Assembly (NCBI RefSeq): GCF_020216025.1
Contig: NZ_JAIWNC010000037.1
Coordinates: 1-64,000, forward strand
Direction: 5' to 3'
DNA: 64,000 nt
Source of the DNA: Jidongwangia harbinensis
GTDB taxonomy: Bacteria; Actinomycetota; Actinomycetes; Mycobacteriales; Micromonosporaceae
A model generated the notes under the pieces. That model was given only the letters and a program-made list of their open reading frames with translations. It had not been told where the DNA came from and searched no databases. A program made the position numbers and the translations under genes. Below are positions 24,601 through 33,052 of this stretch, in pieces (positions within the stretch are counted from its first letter, which is position 1; each line of letters starts with the position of its first letter).

Positions 24601-25095
24601 GCCGAGGTGCTCGGCGGCGACCTGCGGACCAAGCAGAGCTTCGGCGACTTCAAGCTGCACGTCGAGTTCCGCATCCCGCAGCTGCCGGCCGACGTGACCG
24701 GGCAGGCCCGCGGCAACAGCGGCATCTACCTGCAGGACCGCTACGAACTGCAGGTGCTGGACTCGTTCGGGGACACCACCCCGGCCCACGACGAGTGCGG
24801 CGGCTTCTACCAGAAACGGGCGCCGGACAGTAACCGGGCCACCGCGCCGGAGACCTGGCAGACGTACGAGATCACGTTCCGGGCGGCCCGCTACAACGGC
24901 ACCACGAAGACCGAGAACGCCCGGGCGACCGTGGTGTGGAACGGCACCGTCGTGCACAACAACATCGAGATCGACGGGTCCACCGGAGGCGGCGCGGCGG
25001 AAGGGCCGTCGGTGGAACCCATCCGCCTGCAGGACCACGGTGACCCCGGGGCCAACGTCAGGTACCGCAACATCTGGATCGAACCGGTCATCTGA
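21646..25095 (+). CDS. Very large secreted sugar-active protein: PA14, dehydrogenase-like propeller, two F5/8-type C domains, DUF1080
   Basis: The 1149-residue protein has a signal peptide (RRRYRH, then a hydrophobic core ending APAAAA). Its domains are: PA14 (about 40-168, DDGSRLSIDGRVLIDHDG); a sorbosone-dehydrogenase-like beta-propeller (about 212-658, GMDFLSGGRLAVTTWGA, LRTPHGIGWGPEDGIFVTDN); two discoidin/F5-8C modules (about 666-805 and 811-950); and a C-terminal DUF1080 3-keto-glycoside hydrolase domain (about 955-1149, NSGIYLQDRYELQVLDSFGD). PA14 and F5/8C bind carbohydrate, and DUF1080 enzymes cleave 3-keto-glycosides made by sugar oxidation. One chain may therefore bind, oxidise and cleave an extracellular glycoside. 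The GTG at 21646 is preferred because AGGAG at 21635-21639 precedes it and the signal peptide begins there. It interrupts the conserved steB-murJ order. Confidence 0.85.
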   Translation: MHRRRYRHALAPIAFLLVLAGAGIPAAPAAAAIPPQEPGVTLRVFDVQVALNNLCTLKPSQTPNVDKLMPTIDFSTDAQFGLANNFVSEVLANVNVTQAGDHAFRLISDDGSRLSIDGRVLIDHDGLHGADPPKDATINLATGYHALRIEHFEAGGDQRITLQWRPPGASSFTLVPNSVLSTDAGVVRVTAPGQKLCEGINDTPGDGLPLAGVHPAYNLTNLRPAGFEPKVTGMDFLSGGRLAVTTWGASEATTGEVWILGNVTGDTGPTRVTTKRVATGLKEPMGIKVVDGSIYVAEKHRLTELVDSNGDEVTDTYRTVATWPFGNNFHEFGFGLLYRDGFFYLNLSVSINLGGATTDPQPAANRGTTVKVNRSNGQISYVAGGLRTPHGIGWGPEDGIFVTDNQGGWLPSSKLLHVKQDRFFNHYMNPAGPFDNRPVTAPVLWMPQNEIANSPSTPLTLTSGPFAGQLAISDVTYGGIQRAYLEKVNGEYQGALFRMTQGLEAGVTELAQGPDGAIYAGGLGAEGNWGQEGKLKFGLQKLTPNGAATFDMLAMRARSNGFEIEYTKPLSDATAAALTGAYKVKQWRYVPTAAYGGPKIDEAALTVRSATLSADRKKVTLAVDGLKAGHVVHLRSPRPFSSADGHSLWSTEAWYTLNAVPGAAAPVNLALGKPATADSSCSAIEGPARAVNGTTTSGNLDKWCSTGATKWLQVDLGAATTVDRFVVKHAGAGGENAAWNTRDFTVAVSTNGTSWTNVATVTGNTASTTTHAVSPVSARYLRLNVTAPTSNSDTAARIYEFEAYGSTGPPPVNLARGKTATADSSCNADENAAKAVNGSVTGGNADKWCSSGASKWLQVDLGQEASLNRFVVKHAGAGGENTAWNTRDFTVAVSTNGTSWTNVATVTGNTASTTTHDVTPVTARHVRLAITAAASSGDNTARIYELEAYGTAGGSNRITLFDGGDLSKWQHAGGGAATWPVADGSAEVLGGDLRTKQSFGDFKLHVEFRIPQLPADVTGQARGNSGIYLQDRYELQVLDSFGDTTPAHDECGGFYQKRAPDSNRATAPETWQTYEITFRAARYNGTTKTENARATVVWNGTVVHNNIEIDGSTGGGAAEGPSVEPIRLQDHGDPGANVRYRNIWIEPVI

Positions 25096-25219
25096 CCGGA
25101 CCGGTGACCGGACGGGCCCGCGGCACCCAGGTGTCGCGGGCCCTGCCGCGCGCCGGTACGTCATAGACTCGCCCACGGCCGTCGCCCGGCGGCACCGGAG
25201 AGCGCAGGGGAGTGCAGTC

Positions 25220-26104
25220 ATGGGCATGGGGTTCGTGCCGTCGTTCGGCATCGGGTCACTGGTCGCCCGGACCGCGCTCGCCTGGGTGCGTAACGACCCC
25301 CGCGCCGCGGCGCTGCACCGGACCAACTTCCACGGCCGCACCGTCACGCTGGCCGGCGGCCCCGCGCTCGCCGCCGGCGCCACGGTGGGTGCCGTGCTGG
25401 GCGCCCCCGGCGCGGCCGCCGCGGCCGCCGCCCTCACCGCCGGCACGGTCGCCGGATCGGTCGGCTTCTACGACGACATCGTCGGGCACCGCCCCGAGCA
25501 GAAGGCCGCCAAGGGCTTCGCCGGCCACCTCGGCGCACTCCGCGAGGGCCGGGTCACCAGCGGCCTGGTGAAGATCGCCGGGGTGGGTGCCGGCAGCCTC
25601 GCCGCCGCCGCACTGCTCGCCGCCGACCCGTCCCGGCCGCGCCGGGGCGTCCTGCGCGGCACCGCGGACGTGCTCCTCGGCGCCGGGGTCATCGCCGGCA
25701 CCGCCAATCTGCTGAACCTGCTCGACCTGCGGCCCGGCCGGGCGCTCAAGGCCGGTGCCGTGATCGGCGTTCCGCTGGTGCTGGGCCGCGGCGGGGCGAT
25801 GACCGCCGGGGCGCTCGGCGCGGGCGCCGCGCTACTGCCGCCGGACCTGGACGAGGACATCATGCTCGGCGACGCCGGCGCCAACGCGCTCGGCGCCCTG
25901 CTCGGCGTGGCACTCGCGGCACGCACCGGCCCGGCCGGACGGGCGGTCGCGCTGACCGTGCTGGCCGGGCTGACCGCGGCCAGCGAGAAGACCAGCTTCA
26001 CCCAGGTCATCCAGGACACCCCGTGGCTGCGCCGCCTGGACGAACTCGGCCGCCTCGAGCCGGCCCCGGCCCCGCGGCCGGGCCGCGACTCCCCGACGGC
26101 GTGA
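25220..26104 (+). CDS. MraY/WecA-like polyprenyl-phosphate phosphoglycosyl transferase, diverged
   Basis: The 294-residue membrane protein has about eight hydrophobic segments and keeps the signatures of MraY/WecA enzymes: RTNFHGRTVTLAGG, GFYDDIVG (the Asp-Asp motif), KGFAGHLGALREGRVTSGLV, NLLNLLDLRPGRALK and LGDAGANALGALLG. Those enzymes move a sugar-1-phosphate from a UDP-sugar to undecaprenyl phosphate. The protein is shorter than MraY (about 320-360), and the final His motif is not evident, so activity and substrate are uncertain. ATG 25220 follows AGGGGAG at 25206-25212, and TAGACT at 25164-25169 is a plausible -10. The stop overlaps murJ, opening a four-gene translational relay. Confidence 0.75.
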   Translation: MGMGFVPSFGIGSLVARTALAWVRNDPRAAALHRTNFHGRTVTLAGGPALAAGATVGAVLGAPGAAAAAAALTAGTVAGSVGFYDDIVGHRPEQKAAKGFAGHLGALREGRVTSGLVKIAGVGAGSLAAAALLAADPSRPRRGVLRGTADVLLGAGVIAGTANLLNLLDLRPGRALKAGAVIGVPLVLGRGGAMTAGALGAGAALLPPDLDEDIMLGDAGANALGALLGVALAARTGPAGRAVALTVLAGLTAASEKTSFTQVIQDTPWLRRLDELGRLEPAPAPRPGRDSPTA

Positions 26105-27801
26105 CCGAACCTCCCGCAACCCGCCCGGCCGCCGGAGAACCCGGCGCGCTGGACCCGTCCGGGGCCGATCCGTCGCCGGTCGCGGGAGGGACCGGCGCGC
26201 GGAACCCGTCCGGGGCCGGGGCCGCCGCCCGGATCGCCGGTGCCGCCGCGCTCATCACGGTGCTCACGATCGTGGCGCGGCTGGCCGGCTTCGGCCGTAC
26301 CTTCGTGTTCCTGCACACCGTCGGGGACGACGCGCTGGCGAACATCTACAACGCCGCCAACACCATCCCGAACATCGTCTTCGAACTGGTGGCCGGCGGC
26401 GCCCTGGCCAGCCTGGTGGTGCCGCTGCTCGCCGGCGCGGTCGCGGCCGGCGACCGGGAACGGGTGGACGCGGTCGCGTCCGCGCTGCTCACCTGGGTGC
26501 TCACGCTGCTGGTGCCGCTCGCCGTGGTGGTGGCGCTGGCCGCCGGGCCGATCGCCGGCCTGCTGCCGGGCGTGCCGGACGAGCACCGCGAGGTGGCCGC
26601 GAGCATGCTGCGGGTCTTCGCGCCGCAGTTGCCGCTGTACGGCGTCGGCATCGTGCTCACCGGCGTGCTGCAGGCCCATCACCGGTTCGCCTGGCCGGTG
26701 ATCGCCCCGTTGCTGTCCAGCGTCGTGGTGATGTCGGCCTACCTGACGTACGCCATGGTGGACGGTGCCCGCAGCGACTTCGCCGGGCTCTCCACCGCCG
26801 GCGAACTCACCCTGTCGATCGGCACCACCGTCGGCGTGGTGGTACTGGCGTTGTGCCTGGTCGTTCCGCTGCGCCGGTTGCGGGTGCGGCTGCGGCCGCG
26901 CTACGCGTTCCCCGGCGACGAGGGCCGGCGGGCGGTCCGGCTGGGCTGGGCCGGTGCGGTCACGGTCGGTTCCCAGCAGGTCATGGTGGCCGCCGCGATC
27001 CTGCTCTCGGTGGGCGGCGGGCTCACCCCGTACACCGCGGCGCAGACCGTCTTCCTGCTGCCCTGGGCGGTGCTGGCGGTGCCGCTGGCCACCGCGGTCT
27101 ATCCGACCCTGTCGGCCGCGGCCAGTCGCGGCGACGACGACGCCTACCGCGGCGCGCTGGCCGGCCCGGCCCGGTCGGTGCTGCTGCTGGCCGGCCTGGG
27201 CGCGGCCGCGCTGGCCGCGCTGGCCGGCCCGGTGGCCCATCTGGTGGGTACCGACCGGGCCGCGCCCGGCGTCGTCGGCTTCGCCCCGGGCCTGTTCGGG
27301 TACGCGCTGTTCGCCCTGCTGTCCCGGGCCCTGTACGCCCGCGGCGCCACCGTGGCCGCGGCCGTCGCCACCGCCGTGGGCTGGGGCGTCGCCGCGCTGG
27401 CCGCGGTGGCCCTGTCCGCGTGGCTGGGGGAGGGCCGGCAGGTGTTCGCGCTCGGCCTGGCCAACACGGTCGGCATGACCACGATCGGACTGCTGCTGGT
27501 GCTCGCGGTCCGCCGCCACGCCGGTGCCGCCGCCCTGTCCGGGCTGGCCCGCGCGGCCGGGGCCGGTATCGTGGCGGCCGTCACCGCCGCGCTGGCCGGC
27601 CGGGCGGTGGTCGCCGCGCTGGCGTCCGGCGCCACCCCGACCACGGCCGGCAGCCTGCTGCAGGGCATGCTGGGCGGCGTCACCGTCGCCGCCGGATACG
27701 CCGCGACGACGTACCTGCTGGACCGCCCCGACGTCCGCCCGCTGATCGCCACGCTGGCCCGCCGGGTGCGGCGCACCACCGCGAAGGAGGGCACCGGGTG
27801 A
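26101..27801 (+). CDS. murJ: MurJ/MviN-family lipid II flippase
   Basis: The 566-residue protein has about 14 membrane helices after a Pro/Ala-rich 40-residue N-terminus. MurJ hallmarks include FGRTFVFLHTVGDDALANIY, NTIPNIVFELVAGGALASLV, VRLGWAGAVTVGSQQVMVAA-type helices and AVPLATAVYPTLSAAASRGD. MurJ flips lipid-linked precursors to the outer leaflet. The GTG start overlaps the previous stop (GTGA), and the next gene overlaps its own stop in the same way. Its neighbours (a phosphoglycosyl transferase and a GT4) raise the option that it flips a different lipid-linked sugar from lipid II. Actinobacteria usually carry another MurJ near the origin, so this may be a paralogue. Confidence 0.88.
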   Translation: MTEPPATRPAAGEPGALDPSGADPSPVAGGTGARNPSGAGAAARIAGAAALITVLTIVARLAGFGRTFVFLHTVGDDALANIYNAANTIPNIVFELVAGGALASLVVPLLAGAVAAGDRERVDAVASALLTWVLTLLVPLAVVVALAAGPIAGLLPGVPDEHREVAASMLRVFAPQLPLYGVGIVLTGVLQAHHRFAWPVIAPLLSSVVVMSAYLTYAMVDGARSDFAGLSTAGELTLSIGTTVGVVVLALCLVVPLRRLRVRLRPRYAFPGDEGRRAVRLGWAGAVTVGSQQVMVAAAILLSVGGGLTPYTAAQTVFLLPWAVLAVPLATAVYPTLSAAASRGDDDAYRGALAGPARSVLLLAGLGAAALAALAGPVAHLVGTDRAAPGVVGFAPGLFGYALFALLSRALYARGATVAAAVATAVGWGVAALAAVALSAWLGEGRQVFALGLANTVGMTTIGLLLVLAVRRHAGAAALSGLARAAGAGIVAAVTAALAGRAVVAALASGATPTTAGSLLQGMLGGVTVAAGYAATTYLLDRPDVRPLIATLARRVRRTTAKEGTG

Positions 27802-28973
27802 GCGACCGCTTCGGGCGCGAGGACCGGGAGCGCATGCACCCCGACGGCACCGCGAGCGAGGCGCCGGGCTGGACCGGCTCGGTCGCGCTGGTGCTGGGCT
27901 CCAGCACCGGCGGCGTCGGTCAGCACGTGTCCTCGCTGGTGCGCGGGCTGGTCGCGGCCGGCTGCGACGTGCTGGTGTGCGGGCCGGCCGCCGTCGACGA
28001 GCAGTTCGGGTTCGCCGCCGCCGGTGCCGCCTTCGCGCCGGTGGAGATCCCGGCGACGCCCGGTCCCGGTGACTCCGGCGCGGTCCGGGTGCTGCGCCGG
28101 GCGCTGGCCGCCCGCGCCGCGGACGTGGTGCACGCCCACGGACTGCGGGCCGGGTTCGTGGCGTCCCTGGCCCGGCCTTCCGCGCCGCTGGTGGTCACGC
28201 TGCACAACGCGGTCATCGCCAAGGGCCTGCGCGGCCAGGCCGCGGCGCTGCTGGAACGGATCGTGTCCCGGGCCGCCACGCTGGTGCTCGGCGCGTCCGA
28301 CGACCTGGTGGAGCGCGCGGTCGCGCTGGGTGCCCGGCAGGTCCGGCTCAGCCCGGTCGCGGCGCCCACGATGGGTGCGCCGAGACGGTCGCGCAGCGCG
28401 GTGCGCGCCGAGTTCCGGATCGCGCCCGACGTACCCCTGATCCTGTCGGTGGGCCGGCTGCACCCGCAGAAACGCTACGACGTGCTGATCGACGCGGCGG
28501 CCCGCTGGCGGTCCCGGCAACCGGCGCCGATGGTGGTGGTCGCCGGCTCCGGGCCGAGCTACATGCCGCTCGCCCAGCAGGCCAGCGCCGTGCACGCGCC
28601 GGTCCACCTGCTCGGGCACCGCACCGACGTGCCCGACCTGCTGAGCGGCGCCGATCTGGCCGTGGTGACCAGCGACTGGGAGGCGCGGCAGCTGTTCGCC
28701 CAGGAGGCGTTGCACGCCGGCGTACCGCTGGTCTGCACCCAGGTCGGCGGGTTGCCGGGCCTGGTCGGCGACGCCGCGGTGCTGATTCCGCCGGGTGACG
28801 TGGACGCGCTCGACGCCGCGGTGGGCGAGCTGCTCGACGACCCGGCGAAGCGGGCCGACTACGCCGCCCGGGGACCGCGCCGCGCCGCCCAGTGGCCGTC
28901 CGAGGACGACACGGTGGACGACGTCCGGGCCGCGTACGCCTCGGTGGCGGGCCACCGGTCGGAGCCCGGGTGA
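27798..28973 (+). CDS. Family 4 glycosyltransferase
   Basis: The 391-residue GT-B enzyme shows the GT4 layout: LVLGSSTGGVGQHVSSLVRG at the N-terminus, DVVHAHGLRAGFVAS, LILSVGRLHPQKRYDVLIDA at the inter-domain strand, VHLLGHRTDVPDLLSGADLA and the nucleotide-sugar motif EARQLFAQEALHAGVPLVCT (EX7E type), then TQVGGLPGLVGDA. It is a retaining enzyme acting in the cytosol. The GTG start overlaps the murJ stop by 4 nt and its stop overlaps the next start. By context it should elongate a lipid-linked sugar made by the MraY/WecA-like neighbour; this is inference. Confidence 0.88.
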   Translation: MSDRFGREDRERMHPDGTASEAPGWTGSVALVLGSSTGGVGQHVSSLVRGLVAAGCDVLVCGPAAVDEQFGFAAAGAAFAPVEIPATPGPGDSGAVRVLRRALAARAADVVHAHGLRAGFVASLARPSAPLVVTLHNAVIAKGLRGQAAALLERIVSRAATLVLGASDDLVERAVALGARQVRLSPVAAPTMGAPRRSRSAVRAEFRIAPDVPLILSVGRLHPQKRYDVLIDAAARWRSRQPAPMVVVAGSGPSYMPLAQQASAVHAPVHLLGHRTDVPDLLSGADLAVVTSDWEARQLFAQEALHAGVPLVCTQVGGLPGLVGDAAVLIPPGDVDALDAAVGELLDDPAKRADYAARGPRRAAQWPSEDDTVDDVRAAYASVAGHRSEPG

Positions 28974-31216
28974 CGACCAGGCCCCGGTGGTTCGCCGCGG
29001 CGCTGGACCGGATCCGCCGGGTACGCCGCCCCGGCATCCCGGTCCGCCGGGTCTCCGACTGGGTGCCGTACGCGCTGGTGGTGCTCGCCGGTCTGGCCAG
29101 CCTCGCCGGTCTCGCGGTCCGGCCGGCCACCGGCCCGCCGCAGCAGCCGGTGGACTACGTGGTCCTGGCCGGCGCGGCCGGGCTGCGCTGGGACGACCTC
29201 GATCCGCAGCGCACCCCGGCGCTGTGGCGGCAGGCGTCCCGCGGCTCGATCGGCTGGATGTCGGTCCGGTCGGCGCACCGCACCACCTGCCCGTCCGACG
29301 GCTGGCTGACGCTGGGCGCCGGCAACTACGCCGCCTGGGAGAGCCGGACGGTACGGTCCGCGTGCCCGCCGCTCGGCCCGGACCTGACCCAGCCGGACGA
29401 CCTCGGCGCGAACCTCGGCCAGCAGCGCACCCTGGTCCGGGCGAACGAGCAGCTGCCGTACGGCGCGGTGCCGGGCGCCCTGGCCGAGTCGGTGCGCTGC
29501 ACGGTCGCGGTCGGCACCGGAGCGGCGGTCGCGGCGGCCCGCCCGTTCGGCCGCGTCGACCGGTACGAGGCCACGCTGCCCGCCGACCCGCGCGGCCTGC
29601 TGTCCACCTGCGTGCTCAGCATCGTGGACCTGGGCACCGTCACCGGCACCGGCCGGGCCCGGGAGACCGCCGTGGCCCGGGCCGACGCGATGCTGGCCCG
29701 GGTGGTCGCGGCCCGCCCGGCGCGCTCGCTGATCGTGGTGGCCGGGGTGTCCGACACCGGGCCCTCGTCCCGGCTGCACGTGGCGTTCGCCGAGGGCGAC
29801 GGCTGGAACGGCGGCTGGCTCACCTCCGCCGGCACCGGGCGCGACGGCTACCTGGAACTGGTGGACCTGGCGCCGACCGTGCTGTCCGCGCTGGGCCGGG
29901 CGTCGCCGGAGAAGGTGTTCGCCGGCCGGACCGCCACCTCGGTGCCGGGCCGCCCGGCCGACCTCGCGGACGCGGTCCGCGGCGACCGCGACGCGGACCG
30001 GCGCGCCACCGCGCAGCGCGGCGTCGCCCGCGAGTTCTTCACCGTGCTGACGATCCTGCAACTGGTGCTGTTCGTGCTGGCCGTGCCGCTGATCGTGCGG
30101 GCCCGGCGGCATGCCGGGCCGCGCGGTCCGGCGTCGCCGCCGCGCCTGCTGATCGACGCCGCGGAGATCGCCCTGACCGCCGCGGCCCTGGCCATTCCGG
30201 CCGCGCTGGTCGCCGACGCCGCACCGTGGTGGCGCAGCGACCGGCCCGGCCTCGCGTTCGGCGCGGTCACGCTGCTGCTGATGGTGCTGGGCACCGCCGC
30301 GATCCGGCTGGCGCCGCGCTACCGGCGCACGCTGTGGCCGCTCGGTGTGGTCGCCGCGATCGGCGCCGCGGTGGTCGGTGTGGACCTGCTCACCGGCGCG
30401 CAACTGCAGCTCAACGGCGTGGCCGGCTACTCGGCCGCGCAGGGCGGACGGTACGCCGGGGTCGGCAGCGTCGGGCTGGGCGTACTGGTCACCGGCGTCC
30501 TGGTGCTGGCCGGTTGCCTGGCGCAGTGGCTCCGCAAGCCGTGGCGGCCGGTGATCGTGGTCCTGCTCGGCGGCTTCGCGGTGATCATGGTGGGCAGCCC
30601 GTACCTGGGCGCGGATCCGATCGGCGCGATCGCGGTCACCGCGGGTGTGTGCGTGGCCGCGGTGGTCAGCGCCGGCGGCTGGCTCACCCTGGCCCGGTTC
30701 GTCTGGGCGGCGATGGCCGGGCTCGCGGTCACCATCGGCTTCGCGGTGATGGACCTGGCCCGCCCACCGCTGGAGCGCGGCAGCCTGGGCCGGGTGCTGT
30801 CCGCGCTGGCCGACGGCACCGCCGGCCCGGCCGTGCAGCGGGTCGCCGCGGCCAACGGACAGTCCCTGGTGGACAGTCCGCTGACGCTGATCGCGGTGTT
30901 CGGCGTCCTCATGATGGTGTTCTGCCAGTTCTCCCCGTGGGGCGGGCTGAACCGGCTGTTCGGGCTGCACCCGGCGCTGCGCGCGGCCGGCGCCGGTACC
31001 AGCGTGGCCACCCTGGTCGCCGGGGTGTTCGGCGGGTCCGCGCTGACCGTGGTCGGTGCGGCGGCGGCGGTGGCCGTACCCACCGCGGTGCTGACCACGC
31101 TGCGGGTCCTCGACCACGCCGCCGACCGCACCCGGCCGGACGGCGAGACGGACGGACCGGGCGGGCCCGGTTTGTCCCTGCGAACGCCGGATGAAGATCA
31201 TTTGGCCGCCCGGTGA
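28970..31216 (+). CDS. Polytopic membrane protein with extracytoplasmic alkaline-phosphatase-like domain
   Basis: The 748-residue protein has one N-terminal helix (WVPYALVVLAGLASLAGLAV), a roughly 300-residue extracytoplasmic region and about eight to ten C-terminal membrane helices. The soluble part resembles the alkaline phosphatase/sulfatase superfamily (DPQRTPALWRQASRGSIGWM, TTCPSDGWLTLGAGNYAAWE, LVDLAPTVLSALG), with Thr/Ser as the likely nucleophile in TTCPSDGW. Such domains cleave or transfer phosphate-linked groups such as phosphoglycerol. It closes the relay of GTGA overlaps with the GT4. A similar large membrane protein sits before pyrG in several actinobacteria. Function unknown; transfer of a group onto an envelope glycopolymer would fit. 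Confidence 0.75.
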   Translation: MTTRPRWFAAALDRIRRVRRPGIPVRRVSDWVPYALVVLAGLASLAGLAVRPATGPPQQPVDYVVLAGAAGLRWDDLDPQRTPALWRQASRGSIGWMSVRSAHRTTCPSDGWLTLGAGNYAAWESRTVRSACPPLGPDLTQPDDLGANLGQQRTLVRANEQLPYGAVPGALAESVRCTVAVGTGAAVAAARPFGRVDRYEATLPADPRGLLSTCVLSIVDLGTVTGTGRARETAVARADAMLARVVAARPARSLIVVAGVSDTGPSSRLHVAFAEGDGWNGGWLTSAGTGRDGYLELVDLAPTVLSALGRASPEKVFAGRTATSVPGRPADLADAVRGDRDADRRATAQRGVAREFFTVLTILQLVLFVLAVPLIVRARRHAGPRGPASPPRLLIDAAEIALTAAALAIPAALVADAAPWWRSDRPGLAFGAVTLLLMVLGTAAIRLAPRYRRTLWPLGVVAAIGAAVVGVDLLTGAQLQLNGVAGYSAAQGGRYAGVGSVGLGVLVTGVLVLAGCLAQWLRKPWRPVIVVLLGGFAVIMVGSPYLGADPIGAIAVTAGVCVAAVVSAGGWLTLARFVWAAMAGLAVTIGFAVMDLARPPLERGSLGRVLSALADGTAGPAVQRVAAANGQSLVDSPLTLIAVFGVLMMVFCQFSPWGGLNRLFGLHPALRAAGAGTSVATLVAGVFGGSALTVVGAAAAVAVPTAVLTTLRVLDHAADRTRPDGETDGPGGPGLSLRTPDEDHLAAR

Positions 31217-31261
31217 CACGCGCGACGAGCAGGCCGAACGAGCGGGCGGGACCGATGGTGT

Positions 31262-31324
31262 TACCGTGGAATCCCGTGGATGGGGCGCTCGCCTCAGCGC
31301 ATCGTTCGACCACGGGAGTGAGCA
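31262..31324 (+). promoter_or_regulatory. pyrG promoter and leader with hairpin covering the ribosome binding site
   Basis: TACCGT at 31262-31267 is a good -10, so transcription should begin near 31273. CCCGTGG at 31273-31279 can pair perfectly with CCACGGG at 31310-31316. The right arm includes the start of GGGAG (31314-31318), the only ribosome binding site for the TTG start at 31325. The left arm would be the first bases of the mRNA. Confidence 0.5.
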
Positions 31325-33052
31325 TTGGCCCTCACAGCGCGCGACACGCGGCACATCTTCGTCACCGGGGGCGTCGCCTCCTCGCTGGGTAAGGGCCTCA
31401 CCGCCTCCAGCCTCGGAAACCTGCTGACCGCGCGCGGGCTCCGGGTCGTCATGCAGAAGCTGGACCCGTACCTCAACGTCGACCCCGGCACGATGAACCC
31501 CTTCCAGCACGGCGAGGTGTTCGTCACCGACGACGGCGCCGAGACCGACCTGGACGTCGGCCACTACGAGCGGTTCCTGGACCGCGCGCTGAACGGCAAG
31601 GCGAACGTCACCACCGGGCAGATCTACTCGGCGGTCATCGCCAAGGAGCGCCGCGGCGAATACCTCGGCGACACCGTGCAGGTGATCCCGCACATCACCA
31701 ACGAGATCAAGGAGCGCATCTTCGCGATGGCCGCTCCGGACGAATACGGCCGTACCCCGGACGTGGTGATCACCGAGGTCGGCGGCACCGTCGGCGACAT
31801 GGAGTCGCTGCCGTTCCTGGAGGCGATCCGCCAGGTGCGCCACGAGATCGGCCGCGACCACGTGTTCTACCTGCACGTGTCGCTGGTGCCGTACCTGGCG
31901 CCGTCCGGTGAGCTGAAGACCAAGCCCACCCAGCACTCGGTGGCGACGCTGCGCAACATCGGTATCCAGCCGGACGCGCTGGTGTGCCGCAGCGACCGGG
32001 AGATCCCGGAGAAGCTCAAGCACAAGCTCTCGCTGTACTGCGACGTCGACCGGGAAGCCGTGGTCGCCGCCCCCGACGCGCCCAGCATCTACGACATCCC
32101 GAAGGTGCTGCACCGCGAGGGCCTGGACGCGTACGTGGTCCGCCGGCTCGGCCTGTCGTTCCGGGACGTCGACTGGTCCACCTGGGACGACCTGCTGGAG
32201 CGCGTGCACCACCCGCGGCGCACCATCACCGTGGCGCTGGTCGGCAAGTACGTCGACCTGCCCGACGCGTACCTGTCGGTGAGCGAGGCGGTCCGCGCGG
32301 CCGGCTTCGCCAACCACGCCCGGGTGCAGCTGCGCTGGGTGCCCAGCGACGACTGCGACACCCAGGCCGGCGCGGCCGCCGCCCTCAAGGGCGTCGACGG
32401 CATCGTCATCCCCGGCGGCTTCGGCATCCGCGGGATCGAGGGCAAAATCAACACGTCCCGGTACGCCCGGGAGAACGGCATCCCGATCCTCGGCCTGTGT
32501 CTCGGGCTGCAGTGCATGACCATCGACGCCGCCCGCCACCTGGCCGGGCTGGACGGTGCCAACTCCCTGGAGTTCGACGAGCAGGCGCCGTACCCGGTCA
32601 TCTCCACCATGGCCGACCAGCAGGACATCGTGGCCGGCAAGGGTGACCTGGGCGGCACCATGCGGCTGGGTGCGTACCCGGCGGCGCTGACCCCCGGCTC
32701 GGTCGTCGCCGAGGCGTACGGCGAGCCCGAGATCACCGAACGGCACCGGCACCGGTACGAGGTCAACAACGACTACCGGGACAAGCTCGCCGACGCCGGC
32801 CTGGTGTTCTCCGGCACGTCCCCGGACGGGCGGCTGGTCGAGTTCATCGAGCTGGACCGCGACACCCACCCGTTCTTCGTGGCCACCCAGGCCCACCCCG
32901 AGCTGAAGAGCCGCCCCACCCGGGCGCACCCGCTGTTCGCCGCGTTCGTCAAGGCCGCCGTCACGTACGCGGCCGCGGACGAACTGCCGGTAGAGCCGCT
33001 CGCCGACACCGCCGCCACCACCACCGCGGCCGAAGCGGTGCCGGCCTCGTGA
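31325..33052 (+). CDS. pyrG: CTP synthase
   Basis: The 575-residue enzyme has a synthetase domain (HIFVTGGVASSLGKGL, LDPYLNVDPGTMNPFQHGEV, VITEVGGTVGDMES) and a glutaminase domain (VIPGGFGIRGIEGK, nucleophile C392 in LGLCLGLQCM, His/Glu in AHPELKSRPT). It makes CTP from UTP, ATP and glutamine in the cytosol. The start is a TTG with GGGAG seven bases upstream; no ATG or GTG fits better. The stop overlaps the NUDIX start by 4 nt. Place and order match Rv1699-Rv1700. Confidence 0.97.
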   Translation: MALTARDTRHIFVTGGVASSLGKGLTASSLGNLLTARGLRVVMQKLDPYLNVDPGTMNPFQHGEVFVTDDGAETDLDVGHYERFLDRALNGKANVTTGQIYSAVIAKERRGEYLGDTVQVIPHITNEIKERIFAMAAPDEYGRTPDVVITEVGGTVGDMESLPFLEAIRQVRHEIGRDHVFYLHVSLVPYLAPSGELKTKPTQHSVATLRNIGIQPDALVCRSDREIPEKLKHKLSLYCDVDREAVVAAPDAPSIYDIPKVLHREGLDAYVVRRLGLSFRDVDWSTWDDLLERVHHPRRTITVALVGKYVDLPDAYLSVSEAVRAAGFANHARVQLRWVPSDDCDTQAGAAAALKGVDGIVIPGGFGIRGIEGKINTSRYARENGIPILGLCLGLQCMTIDAARHLAGLDGANSLEFDEQAPYPVISTMADQQDIVAGKGDLGGTMRLGAYPAALTPGSVVAEAYGEPEITERHRHRYEVNNDYRDKLADAGLVFSGTSPDGRLVEFIELDRDTHPFFVATQAHPELKSRPTRAHPLFAAFVKAAVTYAAADELPVEPLADTAATTTAAEAVPAS

